Source: Strix aluco
Taxonomy: Eukaryota > Chordata > Aves > Strigiformes > Strigidae
DNA: 64,000 nt
Direction: 5' to 3'
Assembly (NCBI RefSeq): GCF_031877795.1
Contig: NC_133948.1
Coordinates: forward strand, 9,470,948 to 9,534,947
Position numbers and translations under genes: made by a program. Below, piece after piece: positions 1 to 11,865 of the stretch. How positions within the stretch are numbered: position 1 is the stretch's first letter; each line of letters opens with the position of its first letter. The notes under the pieces were generated by a model. That model made no database searches, was not told where the DNA came from, and saw only the letters and a list, made by a program, of their open reading frames with translations.

Positions 1-1146
1 TGCAATAATTTAAGGAAACCCTTTATACTCCATGAAAGATGAACTGTAAAGATACTCACCCTTTCTGCACCTCCTCCCCCATTTTCCTTCAGATCATATG
101 AAGACCAGAAAGACTATTAGGTTTTTTCTGTCCTTCTTCCCTTTTCTTTAAAGCAACCTGGGAATCAGTCTTGTTCTTCCTTGTTTCAGCATAAAACCAA
201 ACAGCAAGATATCCCTCTTCTTCAGTCTTTCACAAGGAGACTTCTTTTTCCCAAGGCTGTGTGAGGAGGAGCTCAGTGGTAACATAACTCAAACAAGTCT
301 AAAACAAAAGGACTATAGATACCTGTTCAGTCTTTGTCTATTATAATATTACCTAACTCCAGTAAAATAAAATAGCAAGGGAAAGAAAACAGTGAAAAAA
401 AACAGCTTTTAAGCTTTAAACAAAAATCAAGAAAATAAATAAATGTTCCCTTCTTTGCAGGCTCCCTGTTGAGACAGGGCCCAAATATATTATTCCATGG
501 CGTGCTCCTAACAAAACAGGCAGAATTGAAAGCTTGTTTTATTTTTATCTCTTACTAATGTGTGAATGAACTGTAATGCAGCCAACCAATATTCTATTCA
601 CACTGTGGCAGAGCAACAGGTTACATAGCAGTTTTCAGCTTTATGCAGGAGATTGAGCTGTTGTACATGATGCCTTAGTTTGTAACACGATTAGTGATGC
701 ACAGCAATCTTTGTTTAAACACCTTTGTTCAACAAGGACAAAGGATTGAGCTTTGCCATTTTAGTTTAATCTTGATAATCTTCCTTTTTGTCTCTATCTC
801 AAAGGATCAAGAGGAAGTGCATTAATTTTCAACTTCACACGAAGGCAAGTTGTACAAACACAGCTGAAAACATCAGGAAACCCAGGCATTTTCCTTAGAG
901 AAACTGAGTCAACTGATGTTCTGCTAGCAAGAGACTCCTGAATAATTGGAAAGATGTTGTTAGGAACAGTAGTTTGGGCAGCAGGGGGTTCATAGCCTGA
1001 TAGCACTGTTCAGTGTGGCTAGTTTAGATGAATGATTCCCATAATTTAGAAAGCAGAGAATGTTAACCATATAACAGGAAGCAATTTAAAGAATACAGGC
1101 TGCTTTGGAGACTTAAGAAATGGCTCTCAGATTGTCAAAGGATTTA

Positions 1147-1176
1147 TTTTTCTTTTTTTTTCTTTTTTTTTTTTTT
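1147..1176 (+). repeat. T-rich tract
   Basis: About 30 bases almost entirely T with two interrupting C. It could be the reversed poly(A) tail of a decayed retroposon, but no element body was recognised beside it. Confidence 0.8.
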
Positions 1177-4100
1177 GACTAATTTAATTTACACCAGACT
1201 GGGATCTAGTTAAATCATGGGAGCACTTTTTATTTTTGCCTCTTTAATCCTCACTGAGTTTATTTCCTGGACATATTTCAAACACAGGAAAAATAAGGAG
1301 GATTCTCTTGACACTTCAGACTTCGCTTGAATTGATTTCTGAGCTTGTTCATTCTACATATATCCAGGTTACCTTGAAATTTCAAGTCAGGACTTTGGTT
1401 CTTGTCCTTAATTAGGGATTTAATTGTATTCTTCCTTGCTCCTCGCATTTTTCTTCCACTTTTTTGTGAGATGCTCATTCTACTTTACTTAGCTACTTTT
1501 AGCCCTATTTAAGTGTTAATAAATGAATTCCCTTTGGATGGGATAAGAGTCCAATGTATTTGTAAAAGAGCATTTCAGGATTTTCTGCTTGTGCCTTCCT
1601 TTAACACCCTTGTACTTTCCAAATCTGGAAATGCCATAGCTCCAGAGGGGGTAGTTCTAAATAAGTCCTGTCCTTAGCTGTGGTGTCGTCCCCATTGAAG
1701 AATAAGGGACCAACCATTTGTGAATGTTTACAGCTGGACTTCTGAAGGGCATCATCGTTCCTTAATGACAAAATGCGCCAGATTCACAAGCTGCGACAAC
1801 GGTGCCTCGGGGTTTCCATGACAGTGGCAAAGTGGAACATCTGATGAAATCTGCTTGTGAAATGCAAGGTCACCTTCTCTGTCACTGTGGTCACTGAGAG
1901 CTCTAAGGTCTTGCATTTTTTGTATTGAGCAGCAAATTCTCAAAGTGCAGAAGGCTATCCTGGAGTGATGAGATTGTCTATGTGTGGGGCTTAAACATCC
2001 TTGTGAGGCCACCTCATTGTCTTACACTCTAGTTCTGGAAGTCCTAATATTTCCCAAGTTCACAAGCTGGGTGAATGTTTGCCTTAAGCTATTGAGTTGA
2101 TGCCTAAGAACAGTAGAGGGGGGTGCTCACTTGGATCTACATTATTGATTGAAGCACTCTTCCTCACTGTACTTCAGTGAAGTGTAGCCAAGAACAACAA
2201 GATAAGAATTAATGTAAGTGACAAGGGAGTTTCTCAGACTGTGCCGGTACATATTAGCCTGGCTGAAGAGAAAAAGAAGCTGATACTTGAGTCTTTTGAG
2301 TTGCGAAGGGTCTGGTCAGTCCTTGAAGGGGAAGCACATGAATGGCCCAGTTGTCATCGCATTTTATTTTTCCTCCAACTTTGACTAATGGTGCATTTCC
2401 TCTGGCCTCCCACGGGCCGTCCGTGGCTGACTTGCTTTGTCACTCTTCACATCTAGTCGCTGCCTTTACTGTCCACACTGTTCCCATGGTAGGAACCCGG
2501 TGTCCTCTAAAAAAACGCCCAGGCACAAACCATCTGTCATTCTTCCCACTCCTCTTTCAAGCGACCACTTCCCATATTGTGTGGCCTTGCAGGCTGAAAG
2601 CAGTCTGCCTCCCCCCTGCATGCCTGGAGTACATGCCAACTCTCTCCTGGCTTCATAAGGGACCTCCCAACATTCTGCCTGTAAAAATACTAATTGGCAT
2701 CTCCCTGTTGATAATCAGCTCTGCCTTTTTATTGTGTTCATGGGGGGATAAGTTGTCTGGATCAACAAGGAGTTGTCCCTTTTGCCACTTTGCAGGCAAA
2801 GTTATTAGGGTCAAATTAGGTGTGAGCTGTGAAATTAATCATTGCAGCCACAAAAAATTTGTGGTGTGCTATGGACAAAGCAAAAAAAGAAGCTGGACAA
2901 TAGAAGGGGAAATTATTGCAGAGTACAAAGAACCAAAGTGATCAGGAAGGAGGGAGGAGAGAATTGCTGGCAATGCTGTACAGGGCGTTGAGCTAGGCCT
3001 GTAGGCTGTGATGGATTTGGTCTCCTGCCCCTGTGGACTGTGAAATCACAGAACAAGGTAGTTCTTTAACGTCATTTGAGAGTCCTAATTAACCACACCC
3101 GAGGTGTCTTAGGGAGAGGAAAATACCTCTCCAGAAATAGTGGTTTTATGCGTATGTTAGTTGATGATATTCCTTACACATCTCTTGTGTGGCCCCACCA
3201 GAAGCATGCTCATGGGGCTTGTAATAGGTGCTCTAGGAAAATCTGCAGCTATGTCCATTGATGCAGATCAAGCTGTGCCTAAACTGCATCTGTCAAGTGG
3301 GCAGCATTGATGGTGTAGTTAGATATACTTTTATCTATATAAACCATTAAAAAATAATCATACAAACACTTTTTTTTTGTACGTTTCATAAAAAACTGGG
3401 AGCAATTTTGTTTCTTTTTTCAAGTACTGTCTTGTGTCATAATCCGAATCGCTAATCTGAATTACATGAGTCAGTCTCTGCTGGAAGTGAAGTCCGCCAG
3501 ATCTAAATTATAGCTGGAATTTCTAAGCTAAAAATCCAGTCCATCCTTCTGAGGCAGTGCTTCACAATATACATATGACCTGTGTCTGGGAGTGATGTCC
3601 TCTGAATCATGCCTTTTCCTACAGCACAGCTTAGACTCACTCTTGGGGACACAGCTGCTTGGGCCAGTTGTTGCCAGGGCTGCACTCACAGCAGTATTTA
3701 AGAGAATTGATTAGAAGAAAGCAATGCAGATAAGCCTTCAGTTTATGTATATAAACAGTGTAACTGGCATTACCATGTTTTTCCAGAACTAATAACCAAG
3801 TTTGGGAGAAGGAAGGTGCAACTCAGAGGTCAAACCTGTGAAAGCAAAGCCTGTTTGATACACCAAGAGTGCTGTGTGAATTTGGTTCTAACTTCAGAAA
3901 CTGGGAGCTGTGAGGGGAGTATGGGAAGGGAAGATAGTGCAACACGCACTGAAAAGCTTCCATTTTGTTTTCTGGGGTGAGAAGCCTGAATTTTTTGCCT
4001 AAAATGCAAAGCTGAAGGTGTGCTGGATTTGCTTGGAAATGCTGCAAAGCTATTCTCATTTCCTGTAACTATTGCAAGGTTGGCCTTTTTCCATGGCTAA

Positions 4101-6194
4101 GCCCCAGTTCTTAGCTAGCCAGAATGAAGTGGCAGGGGAAATTCACTCTCTCTTTCATCTTATAGTGTATCTAGGAAGGCAAGAACCAAGACTTTGAACC
4201 ATTAATTCCTAAGTCTGTGGCTTGATTTGCTGCAGTAGAAATTGTGTTTTAAGAGTTTTGTCTTCTCTTACCAAAGATAATTGTTAATTGCATATTCTTT
4301 TCTCTAGCCACTACCACAAAGAATGACTGCCTTCTGTGCTGATGACAGATCTGCCCCTCTGTTATCAGACACTGCTCTTTTGCCATCTCAGTTTCATAAC
4401 AATTGCCTCTGCCTGGGAGCCAGTGGAGCAGCCGTGTTGGGCGAAGCAGTTCTCTGAGGAGGAGAATGATAGATGATGGAGTGATTCCCTTCGACATGGC
4501 TGGGGCAATGAGGTGGTGTTAATTTTTTATCCCCCTCATATTCCCCCTTCCCCTTCTCTGAATTCTTAAGACAAATCATGGCATTTCTGTATTAACAACA
4601 CACAGAGATGATGCTATAGTAACTTGAAAAAGCGTATTTTATGGCACTGCTATGTGTCACTTTTGTCAAAATTATCAGGAAAGAGATAATTGCTACAGGT
4701 GGCAGAGGCTGTTGGATGACCATCAGAGGGTACACAGGGAATAAATTTGACTGCCTCTGCCAAATTTCTAGTGTTTACACCAGCAATACTGCTTCCTTTT
4801 CTCTCACTGCTGTCATATATGTCATTTTGCTACAGCTTGCATACTGGTTTCCCTCCTGCACTCGAGGAAGAAACAGGTCTGGCACTCATACTGTGCTGAG
4901 GTTCTGTTGGGCCCTAGGGGATGGTTTGCAGTGATGCAGTTGCTGGCACAAAACTCTGGAGATGTTGTACCAGCACAAAGCAAAGCTTGTCTGGAAGCAG
5001 CTTGCTCTGAAGCGTCTTCAAGCAGTACAGATGTCCTCATGGAGATGGGTTCTCAGGACCGGATTTCAGCTGTATTGAGAATCAGCTTTGTATTTACCTA
5101 CTTCCCTGAAATATTCTCTAATAGTTGATTTGAATAGTCTTTAGCAGAGATCATATTTCTAGTTTGGGATTCCCTTTATACATCTTTCATTAATACAGGG
5201 ATTCTCCGCAATCAGAGACCAGCACCGCAGAACAGCTGGATCCATTTTGGCTTGACAAGGGGCATGGGCATTTTTTTATATATGACTCTTACGAACATTC
5301 AGAGTGCTTTGTATAAATACTAAAAATAATCAAGGGTTCTGGAAAGAATTCATACTGCATTGCCATCATCTGCAGGAGTTCTTCCATCTTCCTCTAGAAT
5401 ATGTATTACTAGCTGACACTGTGAACTAACTGGTCCAGTCTGGGAATTTCTAGCTACAGCTAGAGGAAAAGGGAGGCTGCAAAGGGAATTGGTATCTCTT
5501 GATCATCAGAGAGAGCAAATATAATACAGGCGGCAGCCTGGCTGCCCCTGGAGCAAGTCAGAAGCAAGAAGCTTGCAAGCAGGCACCTCAGAAAGCTCCC
5601 CAGAGTTTTGCTCTGCCTGCTGCACCCGCTGTGGTTACTTGGTAGGTTACTTGCCCTGCTTGTCTTGAGGTAGCTAGAGTTGAAGCATATGTTTTCCATT
5701 TAGAGCTTGGAGGATGCCCAGGTCTGACTTGGCATGCTGTCTGCACTGGGCATCAGCAGTACAGATGTGGAAACCACAAACCCGATTAATATGAGCCTAG
5801 AGTAAAAACTCAAATAAGCTTATAAATAAAACCAGACTTGCAGATTATTTGTTTCCATATTAGTCTATAATAGACCCTACTCAATATGTTTGTTTTATTT
5901 GGTTTGGTGACCGACATAGGTATTTATATTTCCAATAAAAATTTAAATCAGAATACAACAGACGAAGTAAGCTTAAATTATTTGTGCAAAAGATGATTGC
6001 AACTGTCTGAAGCATGTAATTCCTTACATGAAATGTTAGCCTGCTTTGAACAGAGATGTGACAAACTCCTCAGTATTTAATTTACCATTCCATCATAGCT
6101 CTAAATCCTACATGTATATATTAAAATGGACTTCTAAATGCTCTCTAATCCTCAACAAACAATCCAGAGGTGTTGGATGGTTTGGTGGGTCTAA

Positions 6195-6285
6195 TTCTTG
6201 GTGTAAGCACCATCTGTGTAATCTTGGGTGAGTCACTAAATGATCCCCATGTCTTAGCTTAAAGTGGTGACTGTCTTTTTTCCCC
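6195..6285 (+). repeat. possible ancient MIR/CORE-SINE fragment
   Basis: It reads TAATCTTGGGTGAGTCACTAAA followed by a CCCCATGTCTTAG-like stretch. This resembles the MIR core phrase 'tgtgaccttgggcaagtcacttaa ... ctcagttt' as I remember it. Short and heavily diverged. Confidence 0.35.
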
Positions 6286-7794
6286 TGACAGTCTCCTCAT
6301 GAGCTCCGGGCATGCTTGAGGACCTCCAGTGCTCCTTTCCATTGCAACTTCAGCTGCACCAGTGTAAGTAATGAAACAGTCCAAAGAGAGTTCTAAAGAA
6401 CCATCTGAGAAGATTCTTCTACAATGCTGACAGATGTTTTACTCAGTGGAGAAGATCTCTTCCTGGGAACTGCTGGCCCTCTATCCAAGGTGAGATTGCC
6501 TTGATTCAGCTCCATTTAAGCACAGCTGTACCATAAAAATCTATGGTTCAGCAGAAGTAAGGCATCTAATTTATTTTGCCTGTACTATGACACTTAGGAT
6601 GGGACACATGCACAAAGCCTGACAAGTCTTTGTGAAGTGAGACTTGTTGTACCAAGGCCTTGTACACATCTGTGGTAGGTAGTATCTACAAGTGGTCAGT
6701 TAAGCCTACCTATACCATACCACGGTGACATAACTGGAATCGTGCTTCTCTCCCCTAGACCTCCTAAAAAGACAATGGAGGGAAATAAGCACTTCCGCAT
6801 GCTGGTTTGGATCTCACATAGGCTATGAAGGGAGCATGCAGTTCTCGCATCCCAGTAGGATGAACCTGAGCCTTGGATAAGTATTTGCAGTGACATTTTT
6901 GTGCCGGTGGGGCAGTCTAAGACAAATGAATAAACAAACAGTTCTCTCTTCCCATCTTCACCCTGCAAAAACATAAGGGAAAAAACTCTCACACCTTTTG
7001 TTAGGATGTCAGTGCCAGAGGAAAGACACCAGCAGTTATTCCATTCAAATGTCCAGTTTTTCTTTCCAATTGTTTCTCTGGATTCCTTTTTTATTTTTTT
7101 CCCCTATTCAGCTGGTTGAGCAATGGCCTGTTCTTATGAAACAAGTTTTCAGCTTCACAATGGTCCTGACTTCTCATTGTTTGAAAGGCAAGAGGGTCAC
7201 TCAAAGTAAACTCTCTCGTGCTAGATAGTGTTTTTCCACATGGAAATGTTGGGGGGCCACTCTGTGCTGTCAGCCCAGAAAGGCCAGAAGATGCCTTTAG
7301 AATCCCAGGTGCCTCTGTGTTTGTTTTCTAATGTTATTGCATATACAATATCATTAATATTATGTCCAAAGCTTGTCTTTTTAAACAGAGTCAACACATC
7401 TAACCTATTAGTCAGCCACAGGGAAAAAGGAAAGGATTAAGTCAACACTATAAGGAATTAACCCTTTCCATTGCCAGAGAACAAATCAAAGATGGTAGGA
7501 CCTCCTTAAATTGCAAAAGGGACTTGATTTCTCTTACGAAGTAGTGGAAATAATTCCTCTCACTTTGGCACTCAGATGTAAAATGCAACAGCCTGTGTCC
7601 TGCAGGAATCAGGAAAGAATAGTGACTTACAAGACATCATTCTCTTTCCCATGGTACAGCCATTGAAGGGCAGGAAATTTCCCTCCCACCCACCTTTTTC
7701 TTTTTTTTTTTGAATCTCCATTTCCCTGTGGGCTGCCTCAGGTACTGGGCTAGGCTTGGCATGTAGACACAATTAGAAATATAGGCGAGACTAT

Positions 7795-8100
7795 ATGGAG
7801 CAAAGTGTCCAAGTGCTGAGTGAGTGCCCAATGGGCCGTAGCAAAATGCACAACCAAGTCAAAAAAAAATGGAAAATATTTCATAAAATTCATCTTTGCA
7901 TCCCTTTTTCCTCTCTTGATATATGGCCCCTTATTCACAGCTGCCCAGGCCCCGGCCCGCATGTAAATATGTCAGTGCACCAATGAGACGGAACATGGTC
8001 GCAGAAATGCCGGCGGCTGTTCCCAGATAAAACGCTGAGCTGGAGCCGAGGCGTTTATTGTAAATAAAGATCAAGGCAAAGCAGCAACATTTCTGTTCGA
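7795..8100. promoter_or_regulatory. candidate regulatory block with FOX, TCF/LEF and CCAAT motifs
   Basis: A local GC-rich pocket in AT-rich surroundings. It holds TGTAAATA (7962-7969), CCAAT (7980-7984), a back-to-back FOX pair GTTTATT/GTAAATA (8053-8066) and AGATCAAGG (8068-8076), a TCF/LEF-like site. There is no coding frame. The motifs are seen; enhancer function is inferred. Confidence 0.35.
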
Positions 8101-8401
8101 CTCAAGCCTGCCAAGGTTGCTAGTCCAGCTCCTTTCATGACTACCATATGTCCACATGGATTTCCCCTTCCAGAAAGTGACATGTTACTCTTCTGACAGC
8201 TCTGTAGCCATTGCAAGTTCCTCGATGCTTTCCATGTGTTGCTTTACAATAACCTGGAAACACTGGTGGCAGCTGGGGCAGTGGGTGCATGTGTGGGCAT
8301 GGAGGGCAGAGGTAAACTTCCAACCGTTCAGCTCTAATACTGCTGTACCTTAACAGTAACTTTGCAGGGCCAGGGTCACATTAATGCTTTTTTTGTTCTG
8401 C

Positions 8402-8416
8402 TCAGTAGAGGGCACT
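8402..8416 (+). promoter_or_regulatory. CTCF-like motif
   Basis: TCAGTAGAGGGCACT fits the CTCF core consensus CCASYAGRKGGCRSY at 14 of 15 positions; the only difference is T for the first C. Placed upstream of GNB1L it could be a domain boundary. Confidence 0.4.
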
Positions 8417-10959
8417 GGATCCTATAAATAGGAATTGATACAGTGAAGCACAAAGGGCCTGATAGCTTTAGCAGATGGACTATTCTTTTTTGCTCTGGAT
8501 ACTGGTGGTGTGGAAGAGAAGTCTGCGGCTCTGTCTGCTGCATGACGATTGACCGAGAGACAACCATGGCATGTGTTAGCAGGTGATAAACTCGTGTCTT
8601 TTACGTATATTTTTTTATTTTAATTAAAATGGTAGCCACATAAATTGGTCATCTGGAAATCAGGTTGGCTAAAGTACTACCATCTGGCATCCTTCTGAAC
8701 AGCAACACCAGCCAGTTGGCACAACAGTGGGGAGATGCAAGCACCTACAAACTAGAGGCTGAACAGCGAGGCTGGAATGGAAACTAGTTGAATTGTGCAG
8801 GCTTGTTCCTGCAGTCCACAATGGAACTATAGGAGTGGTCTGAGAGGAGTTGGCTGAATCGGGGAGTTTAGCCTTCTTTGTAGCCCTTGATCTAAAGTCC
8901 CCACAATTTCACTACAAAGTTATTATTTTTTCCAATTAGTTTGTCTTGTTCTCAGCAATACCCACAAAGAACACACTGTCAGTCTGCTCCACTCTCCCTC
9001 TTTCATTGCTGAGTTCCCTTTGCTGTGTTCTGGGGTTTGAATTTTCCTCACTCATGGCTCAGATGAGCTGTAAGCCAAAGGGACTAACAAAAAATAGTAG
9101 GAATGTAGTTTTTTCAGATGGTTTTTTTAAGTTTAGATGGATCTTGTGCATGTATGTTGTAATATAATTCTTTTAATAATAAAAGTTTTAATGCTAATAA
9201 AGAACATATATTAAAAAAACTTCCTAAGCCTTCATCTGGCGCTAGTCTAGTATGTTGAAGATTTGGCACAATTTACTCATATAATTCAAGAATAAGAACT
9301 TAAATTATTCATTCTCCACACTGACAGATACTGACCTAAGTTCTTGAGCTGACCTCGGATGCTTCACTTTAGATGACAGCTCCAAATGCAAGAAAATTGA
9401 ATACTACCACAATATATGCTTTAGCTCTGCTGAAGAAAACTGCAAGGTGATGGTGTTTCCCAAAAAGCAGCTACTTAGTTATTGAGGGTTTTATACTTCT
9501 ATAGCAACACATCTCACCACACCCTAGCAATTGCCAGACCCAAACTAGAGGTTAAATGTGCTGAAAAAGGGGGCAGTAGCTTCCAGCATTTGCTGATTCC
9601 CAAGCTTAGCGGGACTTGGGCATGCCTGCCTTGCATAGCAGCAAGATAAGTCTCCAAGCTGGGAGAAGGGAGCAGCTTTTCTTTCACACACCCTCTCTCA
9701 CAAGTCTGAGCTCCTGCCTTTACCTTGGCAATGCAACATATGGTTCAAGAGCTGCCCATGCGCCACAGGTGGCTGGCCCTTGGCCTATAGTGCTGTGCTG
9801 CTGTTCCCATTTAAATCAGATAGAAGCCATGACTGCTAAGGGTTGTGGTTTTGGGTTTTTTATTAAATAGGTCAGCAGGCCCTAACAGTTGGCAGCCATC
9901 TCCAATCTGGGAGCTGTGTGATGAAAAGCCCTATTATGGCAGGCTCCAGTGTATCTTTTTATCTGTCCTACTTGGTACGGCATGTTCCAGGTGGAGACTG
10001 GCAGGATGCTAGTGCTAAACCCTGCCCTGCTGCCATTCCCTAGTGACAACAGCACTATCCTGGCTCCTCGTCCCATGTTCAGATCCCAGCTTCCTTTCAC
10101 TGCCCTGGAAACTACTGCTCCCATCATAGTTCTTTGGTATGCGGAGACTTCCTGACTTGGGCATGTTATTCTGGGAGGGGAGATCAATCCCTTTTAACTC
10201 CTTTGCAAACAGATGTGCTCTTGAGGTGGTTCCTATAGTCTGTATTAGGCTAAACGTAGTCTGCATTTTGTAACCAACTTCACCTTCCACTGCAGAAGCC
10301 TGATGCTGTACCTTTATTTCTGGTACTGTAAATCATTATTCTGTAACACCACTCAGTAGAGAAGTAGGTAGATGATAAACTTGGCCATAAATTGGTTCAG
10401 TAGCAATTTCCCTTAGCAGTTTTAAAGTGAGATTTATTTTTTATTTTTAACAGTTCCTTAACAGGTTAATGGGGTACACGGACAGACAACTTCTGCTTTA
10501 TCCCCTGCAGCCCTGACAATTTGAGGTGTTGCCTGGCTCAGCTCCTAGATGTGAGAGGAAGAAATAACTTGCATCTCTCCCAAGTGATTTCCTGATGCTC
10601 CCTGGTGGAGAACAGACATGAATCACTCCAGAAGGTACTGCTGAGTGCTCCCAGGTGTCTGATCTGCCAAGCAAGCTTGGTAGCAACAGCTCCCATAAGA
10701 TTTCCTTCTCCTGAGAAGAGGCTGGTGTCAGCCCCAGCTAACTTTCAGAGGCCTGACATCAAACTGTGTAGACTTTTGTTAGAAGCTGACTGAAAACGTG
10801 GTGCTGTTATTATCTGACACTGGCTGAAACAAAAGCCAAATGTTGATGAATGTCTGATCCTAAAAGTAAACAGTTTGATTTTTTTTTTCTTTGCAAGTCA
10901 GGGGCCCTCTAGGGTTTTATCTGATTTTGGCAATCTCCTGCACATTTTGGGGCCTGGAG

Positions 10960-11300
10960 CATGGTTTTAATTGTTACATCACAAAAGTTGCCAAATAATG
11001 TTGAATGCTCCTTAAAAACTCTCTCAATTTTATGGAACTTCTCAACGGCTTGACTAATACAATAATTACTGGAACTCGGCTATGTTGCCTAGTGGCAAAT
11101 GGAATTTTTTCATAATGATGCTGTCTGTCGTTAATAGCAGGATTTGTTCTTTCTCTCAGCGGGAGAGAGGCCAGAAAGCCATGGTATCTGTCTTTTTTAA
11201 TGACAGCCAACAGCAAACGGATAAAATAATCAATTATATCTACAGATAGGTAGATAAAGTATAATTTATCATGTCAAAAACAAAAATGTCTTTAATTGGG
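10960..11300. promoter_or_regulatory. candidate conserved non-coding block, AT-rich
   Basis: A complex, non-repetitive AT-rich block with TAATTG/CAATTA-type cores (for example ACAATAATTACT near 11060 and AATCAATTAT near 11228) and no coding potential. Its texture resembles vertebrate conserved non-coding elements. This is a judgement by eye only. Confidence 0.2.
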
Positions 11301-11724
11301 CTGTTAATCATTTTGTAATTTTAACTAAAGAGATGGGGGCTCTACTTTGTGCTCAGACATCACTAATATTTCATACAACATTATTATTAAAGCTATAATA
11401 AGATCAGCTAGTGTTTACTACTAACTGCCAAAATATAAAATGCGATTTCTGCTCTCATTAGCTGAAGCCTTTGCAGTTGTAAAGGGATGCCCTTCCTTTT
11501 TATTTTTCTCCTTCTAGAAAGGTCCAGGGGAAAAAAAGGGGGGGGTTCAGCTGACTGATCAGCTGTAACAGCTTCTAGAATATGCTGATCTCTCTGTTTG
11601 ATTAGGAATACTCATACTAGTTACCAACAAATGCATTACTGAAACAATTATTTTTTTTTATTACAGCAAAGCATATAAGCAGATTAGTATGACACAGCAA
11701 AAATTGGAAGTTGAGAGTTTTGAT

Positions 11725-11865
11725 TTCTAGCTACACCTGCATTGTCTTGTGGGAAGCTAGGCAGATCATTTAATCCCTCCTATCTTGTTCTCCCCGTATG
11801 AGATAGCTGCCTCATCAGGTGGCTGTAGAGTATGTAAGTGTTGTAAGATTCCTGAAAATTTTTAA
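11725..11865 (+). repeat. ancient MIR/CORE-SINE-like fragment
   Basis: The order of phrases follows the MIR core: GCTAGGCAGATCATTTAAT, then CTCCCCGTATGAGATAG, then GCCTCATCAGGTGGCTGTAGAG. This mirrors 'gggcaagtcacttaa ... tttccccatctgtaaaatg ... acctcatagggttgttgtgag'. Strongly diverged. Confidence 0.45.

Noticed and set aside
1..1000. 3' UTR or last exon of TXNRD2
   Set aside because: Expected to the left by synteny, but no C-terminal Gly-Cys-Sec-Gly codons or SECIS motif was recognised.
2342..2941. 199-codon open frame on the plus strand
   Set aside because: About the longest frame expected by chance in 64 kb of this composition. No domain, no recognised family, and the residue mix looks like translated non-coding DNA.
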